From positions 52,685 through 116,684 of the forward strand of contig NZ_MRCC01000017.1 of the NCBI RefSeq assembly GCF_001904655.1: a stretch of 64,000 nt of DNA, given 5' to 3'. The translations under genes were made by a program, and so were the position numbers. Below are positions 16,587 through 26,264 of this stretch, piece after piece (position 1 is the first letter of the stretch; each line of letters opens with the position of its first letter). The notes under the pieces are model-generated. The model was given only the letters and a program-made list of their open reading frames with translations. It did no database searches and was not told the DNA's origin. The DNA is from Chroogloeocystis siderophila 5.2 s.c.1. Its GTDB lineage: Bacteria > Cyanobacteriota > Cyanobacteriia > Cyanobacteriales > Chroococcidiopsidaceae.

Positions 16587-16914
16587 GACGAGACAGATGA
16601 TAGTTAAACAGCGCTTTTACCTCTTATACTAGTTTGTTTTTTTTCTTAGGCTGTTGTATCTGCCAGGGAAGCTTGAGAAGCTTCAATTACTAAGTTAAAC
16701 ACTTAGCTATCAGGATGCAAGCGGATGCAATCAAACTTTACTTTATCCACTTCTAAAACAATAAGTAGCAGATCATTGTTGACTGATGAAATAGACAAAT
16801 TCAAAAAGTAATAACTCAGCCAATATAAAGTTATATAAACAGTTGGACTCTCATAGTTAAACTCAAAAAACGATAGCAAACAGCGATCGCTGCTCAAAAA
16901 CAAAGACAATTTCG

Positions 16915-17382
16915 TTAGCAGTAGTTGTTCGCAGTATATACTGTACGGATTTGTTCGCGCACACTCATAAGAACTTGTCCCAGATGGTTCTGACCTGTTT
17001 TATCTACACCGCAACCCCAGTAATAATCCGTAGGTGAATTTTCCACAAGCAGCGTGTCGCCGGTAGCAAGTAAAATTGCTTGAATGTCTTTGTGGGTGAG
17101 AAATTTTTGTAATACAGCTTCGCGCATGACAGAAATTTTGACTTGTTCCCAGTCAGGGCGTACTGGGCGCGTACAGTCACGTCCTAACGCTGCGGCTTCC
17201 TCTGGCGTTTTTACGGCGTGAATGACAGGAATAATTGCGGCTTCTGCGGTTCCCACAAACTTTTGTGCTTGATAGTAGTGTTCGACGGTTTGCCAGTGTT
17301 TACCTTGTAAAAAAACTCCATGAGGTGAAAAATTGGAGAAACAGCCGTAAGGCTCATTCACTTTATAAAAGTAAATCGTCAT
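16915..17382 (-). CDS. NADAR-family (YbiA-like) protein
   Basis: 155 residues from the ATG that matches the family start ('TIYFYKVNEPYGCFSNFSPH'). Other NADAR marks are 'WQTVEHYYQAQKF', 'AALGRD' and 'YYWGCGVDKTGQNHLGQVLM'. NADAR proteins hydrolyse N-glycosidic bonds in riboflavin intermediates, and some reverse ADP-ribosylation of guanine bases, acting as antitoxins to DarT-type toxins. The frame extends to 17451, but the extra 23 residues are outside the family. It is divergent from the DUF2243 gene and lies upstream of the structured segment and the TIR-like gene on the same strand, so a shared NAD-related role is possible but unproven. Confidence 0.87.
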   Translation of the reverse strand: MTIYFYKVNEPYGCFSNFSPHGVFLQGKHWQTVEHYYQAQKFVGTAEAAIIPVIHAVKTPEEAAALGRDCTRPVRPDWEQVKISVMREAVLQKFLTHKDIQAILLATGDTLLVENSPTDYYWGCGVDKTGQNHLGQVLMSVREQIRTVYTANNYC

Positions 17383-17513
17383 CTTCCGCAAATCTCTGAC
17401 ACGCCAAGTTCTATCATGCCTGTAGATAGAGCAAGCACTGAAATTTCTCATTTAAATTAAATGGCAGCAAGTACTGCAAGGTAGTCGCTGTTATCACAAG
17501 GTGAGGTTTCCGT

Positions 17514-18011
17514 ATGGAGGTGAATAACGAGAAGACGCAACGCTACAGCCCATTAGTGGCTGCTGGTGTTTTTCTCGGTCTAGGTTTAGGAGGGTTCTTC
17601 GATGGCATTTTACTGCACCAAATCCTCCAGTGGCATCATATGTTAAGTAGCGTTCGACCTGCTACAACTGTTCCAGAATTAGAACTAAATATGGTTGGGG
17701 ATGGTTTATTTGAGGCAGGCACATGGGTGATGACGACTGTCGGAGTTGTTTTACTCTGGCGCGCAGGTAAGCGTGAAGATGTCCCTTGGTCGTCTCGTAC
17801 TTTTTTTGGCTCCATTCTTGTCGGTGCAGGACTATTTAATTTAATAGAAGGATTGATTGACCATCAGATTCTTGGCATTCACCATGTAAAACCAGGTGTA
17901 AACGAGTTGCTTTGGGATATTGGCTTTCTCGTTGTTGGAGCAACTCTCGCAATCGTGGGAGGGTTGTTAATTCGCGCTGATCAGCTTTCTGGCGATCGCC
18001 AATTCTCTTAG
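17514..18011 (+). CDS. DUF2243 membrane protein
   Basis: 165 residues with four predicted membrane helices. The duplicated signature of DUF2243 is plain: 'GGFFDGILLHQILQWHHMLS' in the first half and 'IEGLIDHQILGIHHVKPG' in the second. The conserved His in each suggests metal or haem binding, but no function is established for the family. A good ribosome site (AAGGTGAGG) precedes the ATG. The gene is divergent from the NADAR gene and convergent with the histidine kinase gene. The N-terminal helix begins after a short charged segment ('VNNEKTQRY'). Confidence 0.88.
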   Translation: MEVNNEKTQRYSPLVAAGVFLGLGLGGFFDGILLHQILQWHHMLSSVRPATTVPELELNMVGDGLFEAGTWVMTTVGVVLLWRAGKREDVPWSSRTFFGSILVGAGLFNLIEGLIDHQILGIHHVKPGVNELLWDIGFLVVGATLAIVGGLLIRADQLSGDRQFS

Positions 18012-18126
18012 TTCGCCATCTTAGGGAAAGTATAAACGTCGTTGCACTTCATAAGTTTTTTGCGATCGCCAACGGAGTGAAAGCTTGGAAAGAAATTTTG
18101 CACAAAGGCTAATAGATAGCTAAATG

Positions 18127-19851
18127 CTACCAATTATCACTGTATTTTGTGAGTTCAGCAACAACAGCAACTAAATCATACGGTTCGATTGGTTTTGGAA
18201 GATGCTTTTGAAAACCGGCTGCAAGCGCTTGTTGTCGATCTCGATCGCTGGCGTACGCGGTGAGGGCGATCGCAGGAATTTGTCCGCCTTTTTCTGGCGA
18301 CAGGTTGCGAATTTGACGCATCAGCGCATAACCATCAATTTGAGGTAGCCCAATATCAATGACGAGTAGATCTGGTTGAAAACGAGGTAGAGTGTTGAGT
18401 GCATCAACTGCGGTACTTGCCCGCGTCACTTTAGCGCGATATTGTTCAAGAACGAATGTTACAAATTCTTGCGTACCCGCGTCATCTTCTACTACTAAAA
18501 CTTTGGTATGACTTAAATCTAAGTCGGGTTTCGGCGGTTCAGTGTTTGCGGGTAACTTTTGCGGAGTTGTTATCAGCGGTAGTTTAAGAATAAAAGTTGC
18601 GCCTTGTCCTACACCAGGACTTTGAACTGCAATCGTTCCGCCGTGCGCTTCGACGATTTGTCGCGAGATCGCAAGTCCTAGCCCCAAACCACCAAAGCGG
18701 CGTGTAATTGAGCTATCTTCTTGACGGAAACGGTCAAATACATAAGGTAAAAAATCAGGCTGAATACCTTGTCCATTATCGCTGATCGTTACTTGCGCGT
18801 AGCGCTCTACACGTTCAAGTTCCACCGCGATCAAACCGCTTTCAGGTGTAAACTTAATAGCATTAGAAAGCAAGTTCCAGATGACTTGTTGCAATCTACT
18901 TGCATCACCCATCACTTGTCCAACTGTCGCGTTCAGCGTTGTTTTGATTTGAATTGACTTAGCTTCGGCTGCAAGACGCACGGTTTCTAATGCTTCTGAG
19001 ATCAAAGTCACCAAGCTGACAGCAGTTAAATTGAGCGTTAGCTTACCTTGGATAATCCGTGATATATCCAGCAGATCGTCAACAAGTTGCGCCTGACGTT
19101 TGGCGTGTTGCTCAATACTAACTAATGCTTCTTGCAGCTTATCTTCTGGTAATTTATTTGATTGTAAAAGTTTTGACCACCCAAGAATTGGTGTTAGTGG
19201 GGTTCTCAGTTCGTGCGAGAGTGTCGCTAAAAATTCATCTTTAACTCGGTTTGCGGCTTCGGCTTCAGTTCGCATCGCTTGTTCGCGTTGTAGCAGGCGA
19301 TCGCGTTCTTGTTCCATGTGTTTACGGGTGGTGATATCGCGCTGAATCGCTATAAAATGCGTAATTGAGTGATTAATATTACGAATGGGGGTGATATTCC
19401 ACTCCACAAAAAATTCTGTGCCGTCTTTGTGATAATTAATTGCCTCGCCGTGAAATGATATACCCTCTAAAAGATGTCTGCGTAAGTCTTTTAGGACTTT
19501 ACGATCCGTATTGGCACCTTGGAGTAAACGAGGTGTTTTGCCTAACACTTCCTCAATGGCATAGCCCGTCATCTGGCTAAAGGCTGGATTCACATAAACA
19601 ATTTCCGGTCCTGGAGGATCGAGTTTTTCTGTTGTGATCAGAATCGAATCGCGCGATTGCTGTACTGCTGAGAGTAGCAACCGAATTGTTTCTTCTGTCA
19701 CTTGTAGTTCTCGTAAAGCCGTACTTAATTGCTCTAAAGCTGTCGTTATCTGACTTTGCTGTGGTGAGGACAATAAGCTAGCATTCTGTTGCAGTTCAGT
19801 CATGTGCGTATACACATCTTGAATCTGCTTAATAAACTCGTCTCCGTTCAC
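18127..19851 (-). CDS. hybrid histidine kinase: PAS-HisKA-HATPase-REC
   Basis: 574 residues, soluble. Residues about 55-175 form a PAS domain with LOV-like text ('[17 protein letters not shown]', '[18 protein letters not shown]'), but the photoactive Cys of LOV domains is Pro107 here, so flavin-adduct photochemistry is not expected. HisKA follows with the phospho-acceptor His213 in '[14 protein letters not shown]'. The HATPase domain has '[10 protein letters not shown]' and '[19 protein letters not shown]'. The C-terminal receiver (about 448-565) has 'VLVVEDD', the acceptor Asp in '[13 protein letters not shown]' and the switch Lys in 'KHLPKPIEP'. No separate response regulator is adjacent. 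Signal and output are unknown. Confidence 0.93.
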   Translation of the reverse strand: MNGDEFIKQIQDVYTHMTELQQNASLLSSPQQSQITTALEQLSTALRELQVTEETIRLLLSAVQQSRDSILITTEKLDPPGPEIVYVNPAFSQMTGYAIEEVLGKTPRLLQGANTDRKVLKDLRRHLLEGISFHGEAINYHKDGTEFFVEWNITPIRNINHSITHFIAIQRDITTRKHMEQERDRLLQREQAMRTEAEAANRVKDEFLATLSHELRTPLTPILGWSKLLQSNKLPEDKLQEALVSIEQHAKRQAQLVDDLLDISRIIQGKLTLNLTAVSLVTLISEALETVRLAAEAKSIQIKTTLNATVGQVMGDASRLQQVIWNLLSNAIKFTPESGLIAVELERVERYAQVTISDNGQGIQPDFLPYVFDRFRQEDSSITRRFGGLGLGLAISRQIVEAHGGTIAVQSPGVGQGATFILKLPLITTPQKLPANTEPPKPDLDLSHTKVLVVEDDAGTQEFVTFVLEQYRAKVTRASTAVDALNTLPRFQPDLLVIDIGLPQIDGYALMRQIRNLSPEKGGQIPAIALTAYASDRDRQQALAAGFQKHLPKPIEPYDLVAVVAELTKYSDNW

Positions 19852-19997
19852 TGGAATGGTATCTTGATTTACGTTTATCTATTGTGAACTATTGTAAACA
19901 AGATTACTAAAATCCAGTATTAGCACTTCGAGAGATTTTGGTTGTGAGGTGATTGGTAACTAGTAATTGGTCATTAGACATCCTGTGTGAAGAGAAT

Positions 19998-20046
19998 CGC
20001 AAATGAATTCGCTATTTCTTGATTAACAAAGTCCACCTCCGTGTAC
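19998..20046 (+). repeat. dispersed intergenic element, copy A
   Basis: Pattern GCAAATGAATTCGC, a short spacer, then ACAAAGTCCACCTCCGTG. Related copies lie at 23770-23812 (inverted) and 46294-46343. It looks like a small MITE-like or palindromic repeat. About 100 bp further on, 'GATTCATGCAGGA' also recurs next to copy B, suggesting a longer original unit. Confidence 0.65.
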
Positions 20047-20049
20047 TGC

Positions 20050-20069
20050 GGGTAAGGCACGCCTTACCC
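20050..20069. terminator. perfect 9-bp GC-rich hairpin downstream of cysK
   Basis: GGGTAAGGC-AC-GCCTTACCC. It lies about 110 bp beyond the cysK stop. There is no T-tract, so it may be a palindromic repeat rather than an efficient terminator. Confidence 0.45.
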
Positions 20070-20177
20070 TCTCAAAAATCTTGTTTGAGTGTACGAAGGT
20101 ACACTTTGCTTGGATAGCCTCGACTTTAGTCGTATGGCATATGTGATTCATGCAGGAGACTGATTACCAATTTAGCC

Positions 20178-21155
20178 TTAGTTATCAGCACCAATTCCCG
20201 CTAAAGCAGGAGTTTCTATGAGATCTTCGCGAAACATTGCTGTACTCAAGTAGCGTTCGCCAAAACTCGGTTGAATCATGACGATCAATTTTCCAGCATT
20301 TTCGGGACGCTTTGCGACTCGAATCGCCGCAGCTAAAGCCGCGCCGGAGGAAATACCTGATAGCAATCCTTCTTCGCGTGCCAAACGACGACCATAATCC
20401 ATCGCATCATCATCTTTGACCGTGATAATCTCATCAATCAAGTCGGTGCGTAAAATCTCTGGGACGAATCCTGCACCAATTCCTTGGATTTTGTGTCCTC
20501 CTGGATTACCGCCAGAAAGAACTGGACTAGCAATAGGTTCAACCGCGATCGCCTGAAAACTCGGTTTACGTGCTTTAATGACTTCAGCGACTCCGGTAAG
20601 TGTACCGCCTGTGCCAACACCAGAAATCAGAATATCCACTTCACCATCAGTATCTGTCCAAATTTCTTCAGCGGTTGTCTCGCGATGAATTTTCGGATTT
20701 GCGGAATTGCGAAACTGCTGTGGCATAAATGAATGAGGCGTTTTTGCCGCAATTTCTTCCGCACGGGCGATCGCACCTCGCATCCCTTGTGCGCCTGATG
20801 TTAAAATCAGTTCTACACCATAAGCTTTGAGCATCGTTTGCCGTTCAATGCTCATCGTATCCGGCATTGTCACAATTAATCGATAGCCTTTCGCCGCTGC
20901 GACCATTGCCAAAGCAATACCTGTGTTACCCGAAGTCGGCTCTACTAATACAGTTTTTCCAGGTTCAATTAAACCCGCTTCCTCGGCAGCTGCTACCATA
21001 CTGACACCGATACGGTCTTTGACAGAAGCTGCGGGATTCATTCCTTCTAGTTTAACGACGATTCGTCCTACACATCCTTCTGATTGCGGAATGCGATTGA
21101 GTTGTACAAGAGGTGTTCGACCGACTAACTGAGTAATATCTTGAGCAATTCGCAT
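20178..21155 (-). CDS. cysK: cysteine synthase A (O-acetylserine sulfhydrylase)
   Basis: 325-residue PLP enzyme that makes cysteine from O-acetylserine and sulfide. Visible motifs are '[19 protein letters not shown]' (with the PLP Lys), the substrate loop '[15 protein letters not shown]', the phosphate-binding '[14 protein letters not shown]' and '[17 protein letters not shown]'. I take the ATG at 21155 ('[19 protein letters not shown]'); a GTG eight codons upstream is open but outside the family. It is divergent from cysH, so two steps of sulfate assimilation flank one intergenic region, and the methanethiol oxidase-like gene two positions on could supply sulfide. Confidence 0.95.
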   Translation of the reverse strand: MRIAQDITQLVGRTPLVQLNRIPQSEGCVGRIVVKLEGMNPAASVKDRIGVSMVAAAEEAGLIEPGKTVLVEPTSGNTGIALAMVAAAKGYRLIVTMPDTMSIERQTMLKAYGVELILTSGAQGMRGAIARAEEIAAKTPHSFMPQQFRNSANPKIHRETTAEEIWTDTDGEVDILISGVGTGGTLTGVAEVIKARKPSFQAIAVEPIASPVLSGGNPGGHKIQGIGAGFVPEILRTDLIDEIITVKDDDAMDYGRRLAREEGLLSGISSGAALAAAIRVAKRPENAGKLIVMIQPSFGERYLSTAMFREDLIETPALAGIGADN

Positions 21156-21491
21156 CGTTTTACAGGCTCTACTAGCCACAGCTTAACAGGTAATTTTTAT
21201 TATACTCCGGTTTTCCGATGGATTTTTAGTATTTTAAGGCTTGCTTTGGATTTCTTTATATGTCATACTTTGAGTTGCTCAAAAGATAAAAATACGATAT
21301 TCCTACCAAAATACAGTAGATTAAAATAGGAGAGGATACCCAGAATCAGCAAAAAAACTTTGTCAGAGTGAACAAGGATTGGCACCAAGCGATCGCCAAC
21401 GCTACTGCAAAGTCTGCAACAAAGGAAACTGCTGCACTAATGCAAACCGCTCTCCAACTACGGGTTAAGCATTGCCTATCGCTTGTTTTAG

Positions 21492-21526
21492 CCCTGACCC
21501 CCAACCCCCGATCTCTGACCTCTGTT
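21492..21526 (+). repeat. STRR-like heptamer tract before cysH
   Basis: Five 7-bp units: ccctgac, ccccaac, ccccgat, ctctgac, ctctgtt. The tract lies within the longest open frame of cysH and ends 6 bp before the chosen ATG, supporting that start. Confidence 0.78.
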
Positions 21527-21532
21527 ACAAAT

Positions 21533-22261
21533 ATGCTCGTTCAAGATGTCGCAGTAGATACAACACAAAGTTTTGATTTAAACGAACTAAATCAGCGCTT
21601 TGCTGAGGTTCATCCAATTAATATACTGGGGTGGTGCTTAGAAAATTTGCGCCCTGGTTTAGTTCAAAGTAGTGCTTTTAACGTTAATGGTATGGCAATT
21701 ATGCATATGCTCTACCAAATCGCGCCGAATCCTCCGGTACCAGTTTTATTTCTGGATACGCTACACCATTTTCCAGAAACTTTAGAGCTTGTGCGCGACG
21801 CCCAAAAGCTTTATGAGTTAGATTTGCACGTATATCGAGTTCCTGATGCGGATTCGCGAGAAAGCTTTGCGGCGCGCTACGGAGAATCGCTGTGGGAAAA
21901 AGATTTTGAGAAATACCATTACTTAACGAAAGTTGAACCACTACAGCGGGGCTTGCGCGAGTTAGGTGCGACGGCGTGGATTACCGGAAGACGCCGCGAC
22001 CAATCGTCAACGCGATCGCATACTCCGATTTTTGAACAAGACAAACACGGACGACTTAAAATTAACCCCTTAGCAAGTTGGACGCGCCAAGATGTGTGGA
22101 AGTATGTCATGAGACATAACGTGCTTTACAATCCACTACACGATCAGGGCTATCCAAGTATTGGCGACGAACCAACAACAACACCAGTAAATGCGGGTGA
22201 AGACGAACGCGCAGGACGTTGGCGAGGTATGGGGAAAACAGAATGTGGTATTCATTTGTAA
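21533..22261 (+). CDS. cysH: phosphoadenylyl-sulfate (PAPS) reductase
   Basis: 242-residue thioredoxin-dependent reductase of activated sulfate to sulfite. It shows 'PVPVLFLDTLHHFPETLELV' (nucleotide-binding), 'WITGRRRDQSSTR' and the C-terminal catalytic Cys in 'GKTECGIHL'. The paired cysteines that bind the Fe-S cluster in APS reductases are absent ('YHYLTKVEPL' in that place), so the substrate should be PAPS rather than APS; this fits the APS kinase gene cysC at 30.7 kb. The frame opens at 21368, but that extension is encoded by a heptamer-repeat tract, so I use the ATG at 21533. Divergent from cysK, upstream of the SBP56 gene. Confidence 0.92.
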   Translation: MLVQDVAVDTTQSFDLNELNQRFAEVHPINILGWCLENLRPGLVQSSAFNVNGMAIMHMLYQIAPNPPVPVLFLDTLHHFPETLELVRDAQKLYELDLHVYRVPDADSRESFAARYGESLWEKDFEKYHYLTKVEPLQRGLRELGATAWITGRRRDQSSTRSHTPIFEQDKHGRLKINPLASWTRQDVWKYVMRHNVLYNPLHDQGYPSIGDEPTTTPVNAGEDERAGRWRGMGKTECGIHL

Positions 22262-22334
22262 ACTTAACTCTGGCACAATGGTTGGAGATCGAGGACTTTG
22301 ATTCCAGAATCTTACTGCTTTTGGTGTAAGAGAA

Positions 22335-23693
22335 ATGAGCAATCACAATCATGCTTGTTGTGGACCAGGTTACGCGTCGCCAGCAGATGCAATTCAAGCT
22401 GAACGCGAAAAGCTACTTTATACGATCGCGCTTTACACAGGAACAGGAATCGAAGAACCTGATTACTTAGCCACGATCGATGTTGACCCTAACTCTCCGA
22501 CCTATTCGCAAGTGATTCATCGCTTACCGATGCCGTATATTGGTGATGAATTACATCATTTTGGTTGGAATGCTTGCAGTTCGTGTCATGGCGATGCGAG
22601 TAAATCGCGGCGCTTTTTGGTAGTTCCTGGTCAAAGATCGAGTCGAATTTATATTATTGATGTCGCCGAGACGCGATCGCCCAAAATCCACAAAGTTATT
22701 GAACCTGAAGAAATTATTCAAAAGACGAATTTAACTGCACCGCATACGGTACATTGCCTTGCGGATAGTCATGTAATGATTTCGATGTTGGGCGACAGCG
22801 AAGGTAATGCGCCTGGTGGTTTTTTATTACTCAACGCGGATTTTGAAATTGCGGGACGTTGGGAACTCTCCTCAGGAATGAACTTTAACTATGACTTTTG
22901 GTATCAACCGCGTCATAACGTCATGGTGAGTAGCGAGTGGGGCGCGCCAAAAACGTATTACCCTGGCTTTGACCTTGATGATGTTACCGCTGGAAACTAC
23001 GGTCATCACCTGCACTTTTGGGATTGGTCGCAGCATAAAATCATCCAAAGTGTAGATTTAGGCACAGAAGGGTTAATTCCGTTAGAAGTTCGGTTTCATC
23101 ACGATCCTGATAGTACGCATGGTTTTGTTGGTACAGCACTCAGTAGTAATGTATGGCATTGGCACAAACCAAACGGACATTGGCAAGTCGAGAAAGTGAT
23201 TGATGTTCCATCGGTTGATGTCGAAGGTTGGGCAATTCCTGTACCGTCGCTGATTACAGATATTCTGATTTCCATGAGCGATCGCTATTTGTATTTCTCC
23301 AACTGGTTGCATGGTGACATTCGCCAGTACGACATTAGCGATCCATCGCAGCCCAAGCTAACAGGACAAGTTTGGTGCGGTGGCTTGTTAAGTAAAGGTG
23401 GTGAAGTGCAAGGACGTAAACTTCAAGGCGGACCGCAAATGCTGCAATTAAGTCTTGACGGTAAGCGGCTTTATGTCACCAACTCGCTATTTAGTACTTG
23501 GGACAATCAATTTTACCCAGACTTGGCAAAAAGTGGTTCGTATATGTTGCAAATTGACTGCGACACCGAAAACGGCGGTCTAAAAATCAATGAAAACTTT
23601 TATGTAGACTTTGGCAAAGAACCCGCAGGACCCGCACGCGCGCACGAGATGCGTTATCCTGGCGGCGATTGTACTTCGGATATTTGGATTTAG
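22335..23693 (+). CDS. selenium-binding protein SBP56 family (methanethiol oxidase)
   Basis: 452 residues, a seven-bladed propeller-like protein. Family signatures are '[20 protein letters not shown]' at the N-terminus, '[14 protein letters not shown]', '[15 protein letters not shown]', '[20 protein letters not shown]' and '[18 protein letters not shown]'. Several His residues on blade edges bind metal in this family. Characterised members oxidise methanethiol to formaldehyde, hydrogen peroxide and sulfide. It lies 74 bp after cysH on the same strand and close to cysK, so released sulfide could feed cysteine synthesis. The link to sulfur recycling is inference from context; the family call is firm. 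Confidence 0.9.
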   Translation: MSNHNHACCGPGYASPADAIQAEREKLLYTIALYTGTGIEEPDYLATIDVDPNSPTYSQVIHRLPMPYIGDELHHFGWNACSSCHGDASKSRRFLVVPGQRSSRIYIIDVAETRSPKIHKVIEPEEIIQKTNLTAPHTVHCLADSHVMISMLGDSEGNAPGGFLLLNADFEIAGRWELSSGMNFNYDFWYQPRHNVMVSSEWGAPKTYYPGFDLDDVTAGNYGHHLHFWDWSQHKIIQSVDLGTEGLIPLEVRFHHDPDSTHGFVGTALSSNVWHWHKPNGHWQVEKVIDVPSVDVEGWAIPVPSLITDILISMSDRYLYFSNWLHGDIRQYDISDPSQPKLTGQVWCGGLLSKGGEVQGRKLQGGPQMLQLSLDGKRLYVTNSLFSTWDNQFYPDLAKSGSYMLQIDCDTENGGLKINENFYVDFGKEPAGPARAHEMRYPGGDCTSDIWI

Positions 23694-23769
23694 AAAGTGC
23701 GCTCGCGGTGTGACTCAAACCGACAGATCAATAAATAGCCTTCCTACATGAATCATAGATGCCTTCTGA

Positions 23770-23812
23770 TCCGTGGACTTAGTTTATATAGCAGCGAATT
23801 TATTCGCAATTC
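23770..23812 (-). repeat. dispersed intergenic element, copy B (inverted)
   Basis: Read on the minus strand it begins with a GCGAATAAATTCGC palindrome, then a short spacer and AAGTCCACGGA. It matches copies A and C. A related 'GATTCATGTAGGA' sits just beyond it. Confidence 0.6.
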
Positions 23813-23842
23813 TTTTCATACAGGAAGTTTATGATGGAAAAG

Positions 23843-23862
23843 TCCCCCAATTTATTGGGGGA
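23843..23862 (-). terminator. rho-independent terminator of the transketolase-like gene
   Basis: TCCCCCAA/TTGGGGGA stem, a 4-nt loop, and CTTTTCC following on the minus strand, 10 bp after the stop at 23872. The sequence also belongs to the CCCTAAATCCCCCAA intergenic family. Confidence 0.7.
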
Positions 23863-23871
23863 TTTAGGGCG

Positions 23872-26085
23872 CTAACTCACTAATTCCATCGCACGTTTTA
23901 CTAAATTTTCTGCGGTTAAACCATTCAACGCCATCAATTGGGCGGGGCTAGCGGTTGTTTCTCCGCGTTTCCAAGCAAACGTATCGCGTTTGGCGGTACT
24001 GCGTAGCATGATTGGTTCTAGCATTCCACTTGCACCCGCTGTTACCCCAATTAAAGCATCGGCACCGAATAACTTTTCAAATTCCGCATCATCAAGGAAA
24101 TCGCCATCAGGTTCAGCGCAGCTATCCCATGCAACATCACTTGGACGATACAAGCGACGAGGATTAACAACCGATACAACTCTGACGCCGACTTCTTGAA
24201 CAGCAAGCGCCGACGCAGCTTCTAACACTGGTAGCAATACCATGTCACCAACAACAGCAAAGACAACGGTTTTACTTCCAGAGGCTTCTTGCAGTGCGAT
24301 CGCACCATCTGCAATTGCTTTTCTTCCTTGTTCAAATGTTGTGCGAATTGGTAAGGGTGATTTACTCGCAGTGATGACAATACCTTTATTCTTTGTTGTC
24401 AATGCCCATTCATACGCAACTTGAATACAGTTAGCATCAAGGGGAAAGATTGGAAATACATTGCCATTACGCATCATCGCAGCAAAATAGGCTTCCACCT
24501 CTGGGCGTTGGTGCGTCCAACCGTTACGACCTTGTTCTAACGCGCCAGCCGTAAATAAAGTCACTGTCGATGGCGTTGGGCGGCGTAATTCTGCCATCGC
24601 TTGCGTCACAGTTTGCCAAATGGGTAAACCATTGATTGCAAAAGATTCGTAGGAACACCACAACGTACGACTACCCATAAGTGCAGAACCTGCGGCTAAA
24701 CCTGCGCAAGCATCTTCACTGAGTGGTTCGTAAACTTGTCCGCCAGGTTTTTGATTGTACAGCGGATCTTCGGTCGGGTGAATGATTTTTAAGGCTTGGT
24801 TGATATTGGCAATTCCTGAAGCTTCATTTCCATCCGCATTCGTCACCAAGAAGTTGCGATCGCATTCACCAACTTTCCCTACCAATCGTCCCATCGCGGT
24901 TGTGGCAACTTTTGGATCGCCACCTACAGCGTATTCTTCTAAGGGTAAATCTTCGATTTCTGGTAATTCTAAAACCGATTCGGTCACTGCAACACGACTC
25001 GCAGGACCACCCCCCGCGCGTTCAAAGTTAGTACGTACCAATTGCCAAGCCTGTGGGGCTAAGGCGCGGGCTTGCAGCGCCTTGACAATATCTGGATTAT
25101 CCAGCGTATGCATAGCGTAGAGGTTGTGCGATTTTGCGCCTCTTGCATGGACTCCAGCACCTTTTAATTGTTTGATAATGAGTACTGTACGCGTCCCACT
25201 TAATGCCGATTTGGCGGCTTCGTCGGCGGCGATGAGGACTGCTTTGGTAAACGCTAGGCGTTGCTTGAAAGAAAACGCGGTACTATCGACGTAGTTTCCT
25301 GATTGGTCTTGGTCGTCAAAGTCTTTGGCATCGACTAACACAACTTCCTCAAAGCCGTTACCGTGCCAATAAGCCATCATCTGCTCGTTGGATTGCGTAG
25401 ACACCATACTATGATGCTCTTGGCTAAAACCATTCCACACCAGCACGGGTAAAAAGTTCGTCATTCCTGGATACGCGGTGTGAAAATGCGCCATACTGCT
25501 CATAATGTAAGGTTCGCCTAATCCACCGTCACCAATCGTCACAGGAAATAGCTTGTCACGGTGCAAGCGCGCAGCTGCCATTGCGAAGTGTTGCCCTTGT
25601 CCTAACGGACCTGCGGGTGAGAGAATTCCTGGAATGCAACCGGATAAGTGTCCGAGTAAGCCGTGATGTTCGCGAAAGCGATCGCGCAGTTGTTGTACCG
25701 TATTGATTCCCATGTCTTCGAGGGATCTATCGAGAAACATCGCACTGTAAAATCCTGGGGCGTGATGCCCAACTTCAGTGAGAATGTTTTTATGCCCCAG
25801 CATGACTAATGCGGCATACGCTTCGACTTGGCTGGCAAATCCGCCTGGATGTCCTGAAGCTTTGCTTGCCGTAATTTGTAATGTTAGATAACGTAGCGCG
25901 TCAGCAGCAAGTAGCGTTTGGAAAACTACCGCTGGATCTTCAAGGTCGCTAATCGACGTATTACCAGAGGCGATCGCGGCTTGTTTGCCATAAGTTTCAA
26001 ATTCGGGCAGCATTTCTCCAAAATACTGAATTCCTTCGCAGAAATCTGGAGTTGCTAACTTTGCCGCTTGCGTCGATGCCGTCAT
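23872..26085 (-). CDS. transketolase/phosphoketolase-like TPP-dependent enzyme
   Basis: 737 residues. The thiamine diphosphate motif is 'IGDGGLGEPYIMSSMAHFH' running to 'LPVLVWNGFSQEHHS'. The second half has 'VTNADGNEASGIANINQAL', 'LWCSYESFAINGLPIWQTV' and 'GRNGWTHQRPEVEAYF', followed by 'FPLDANCIQVAYEWAL'. The overall order and the latter motif resemble phosphoketolase ('NGFSHQ', 'PPDANC'), while the length is nearer to transketolase. It therefore probably acts on xylulose-5-phosphate or fructose-6-phosphate, but which reaction it runs is uncertain. I use the ATG at 26085 with AGAGGA upstream. Single gene with its own terminator. Confidence 0.8.
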   Translation of the reverse strand: MTASTQAAKLATPDFCEGIQYFGEMLPEFETYGKQAAIASGNTSISDLEDPAVVFQTLLAADALRYLTLQITASKASGHPGGFASQVEAYAALVMLGHKNILTEVGHHAPGFYSAMFLDRSLEDMGINTVQQLRDRFREHHGLLGHLSGCIPGILSPAGPLGQGQHFAMAAARLHRDKLFPVTIGDGGLGEPYIMSSMAHFHTAYPGMTNFLPVLVWNGFSQEHHSMVSTQSNEQMMAYWHGNGFEEVVLVDAKDFDDQDQSGNYVDSTAFSFKQRLAFTKAVLIAADEAAKSALSGTRTVLIIKQLKGAGVHARGAKSHNLYAMHTLDNPDIVKALQARALAPQAWQLVRTNFERAGGGPASRVAVTESVLELPEIEDLPLEEYAVGGDPKVATTAMGRLVGKVGECDRNFLVTNADGNEASGIANINQALKIIHPTEDPLYNQKPGGQVYEPLSEDACAGLAAGSALMGSRTLWCSYESFAINGLPIWQTVTQAMAELRRPTPSTVTLFTAGALEQGRNGWTHQRPEVEAYFAAMMRNGNVFPIFPLDANCIQVAYEWALTTKNKGIVITASKSPLPIRTTFEQGRKAIADGAIALQEASGSKTVVFAVVGDMVLLPVLEAASALAVQEVGVRVVSVVNPRRLYRPSDVAWDSCAEPDGDFLDDAEFEKLFGADALIGVTAGASGMLEPIMLRSTAKRDTFAWKRGETTASPAQLMALNGLTAENLVKRAMELVS

Positions 26086-26264
26086 GCTCAATTTCCTCTG
26101 TAATTACAGTACTGTTGCTCTTGAAGTGGCTTAACTAACGATTTTACAATTTCCCTATTCCCGAAATTATTACTTCTACTTCTGGCAAAAATCAATTCTG
26201 GTAATCTAATCTGGGCAAATTGTTACACTTCTATCGTTTGCATAGCACAATATTTTAAACATTT

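Noticed and set aside
16668..16684. Short hairpin GAAGCTT-gag-AAGCTTC as a NADAR terminator
   Set aside because: More than 200 bp from the NADAR stop and without a T-tract; too weak to call.
16703..16909. 68-codon minus-strand frame between the NADAR and TIR-like genes
   Set aside because: AT-rich, rich in Leu/Ser/Phe by composition, no start signal and no recognisable domain; considered as an antitoxin-like peptide but unsupported.
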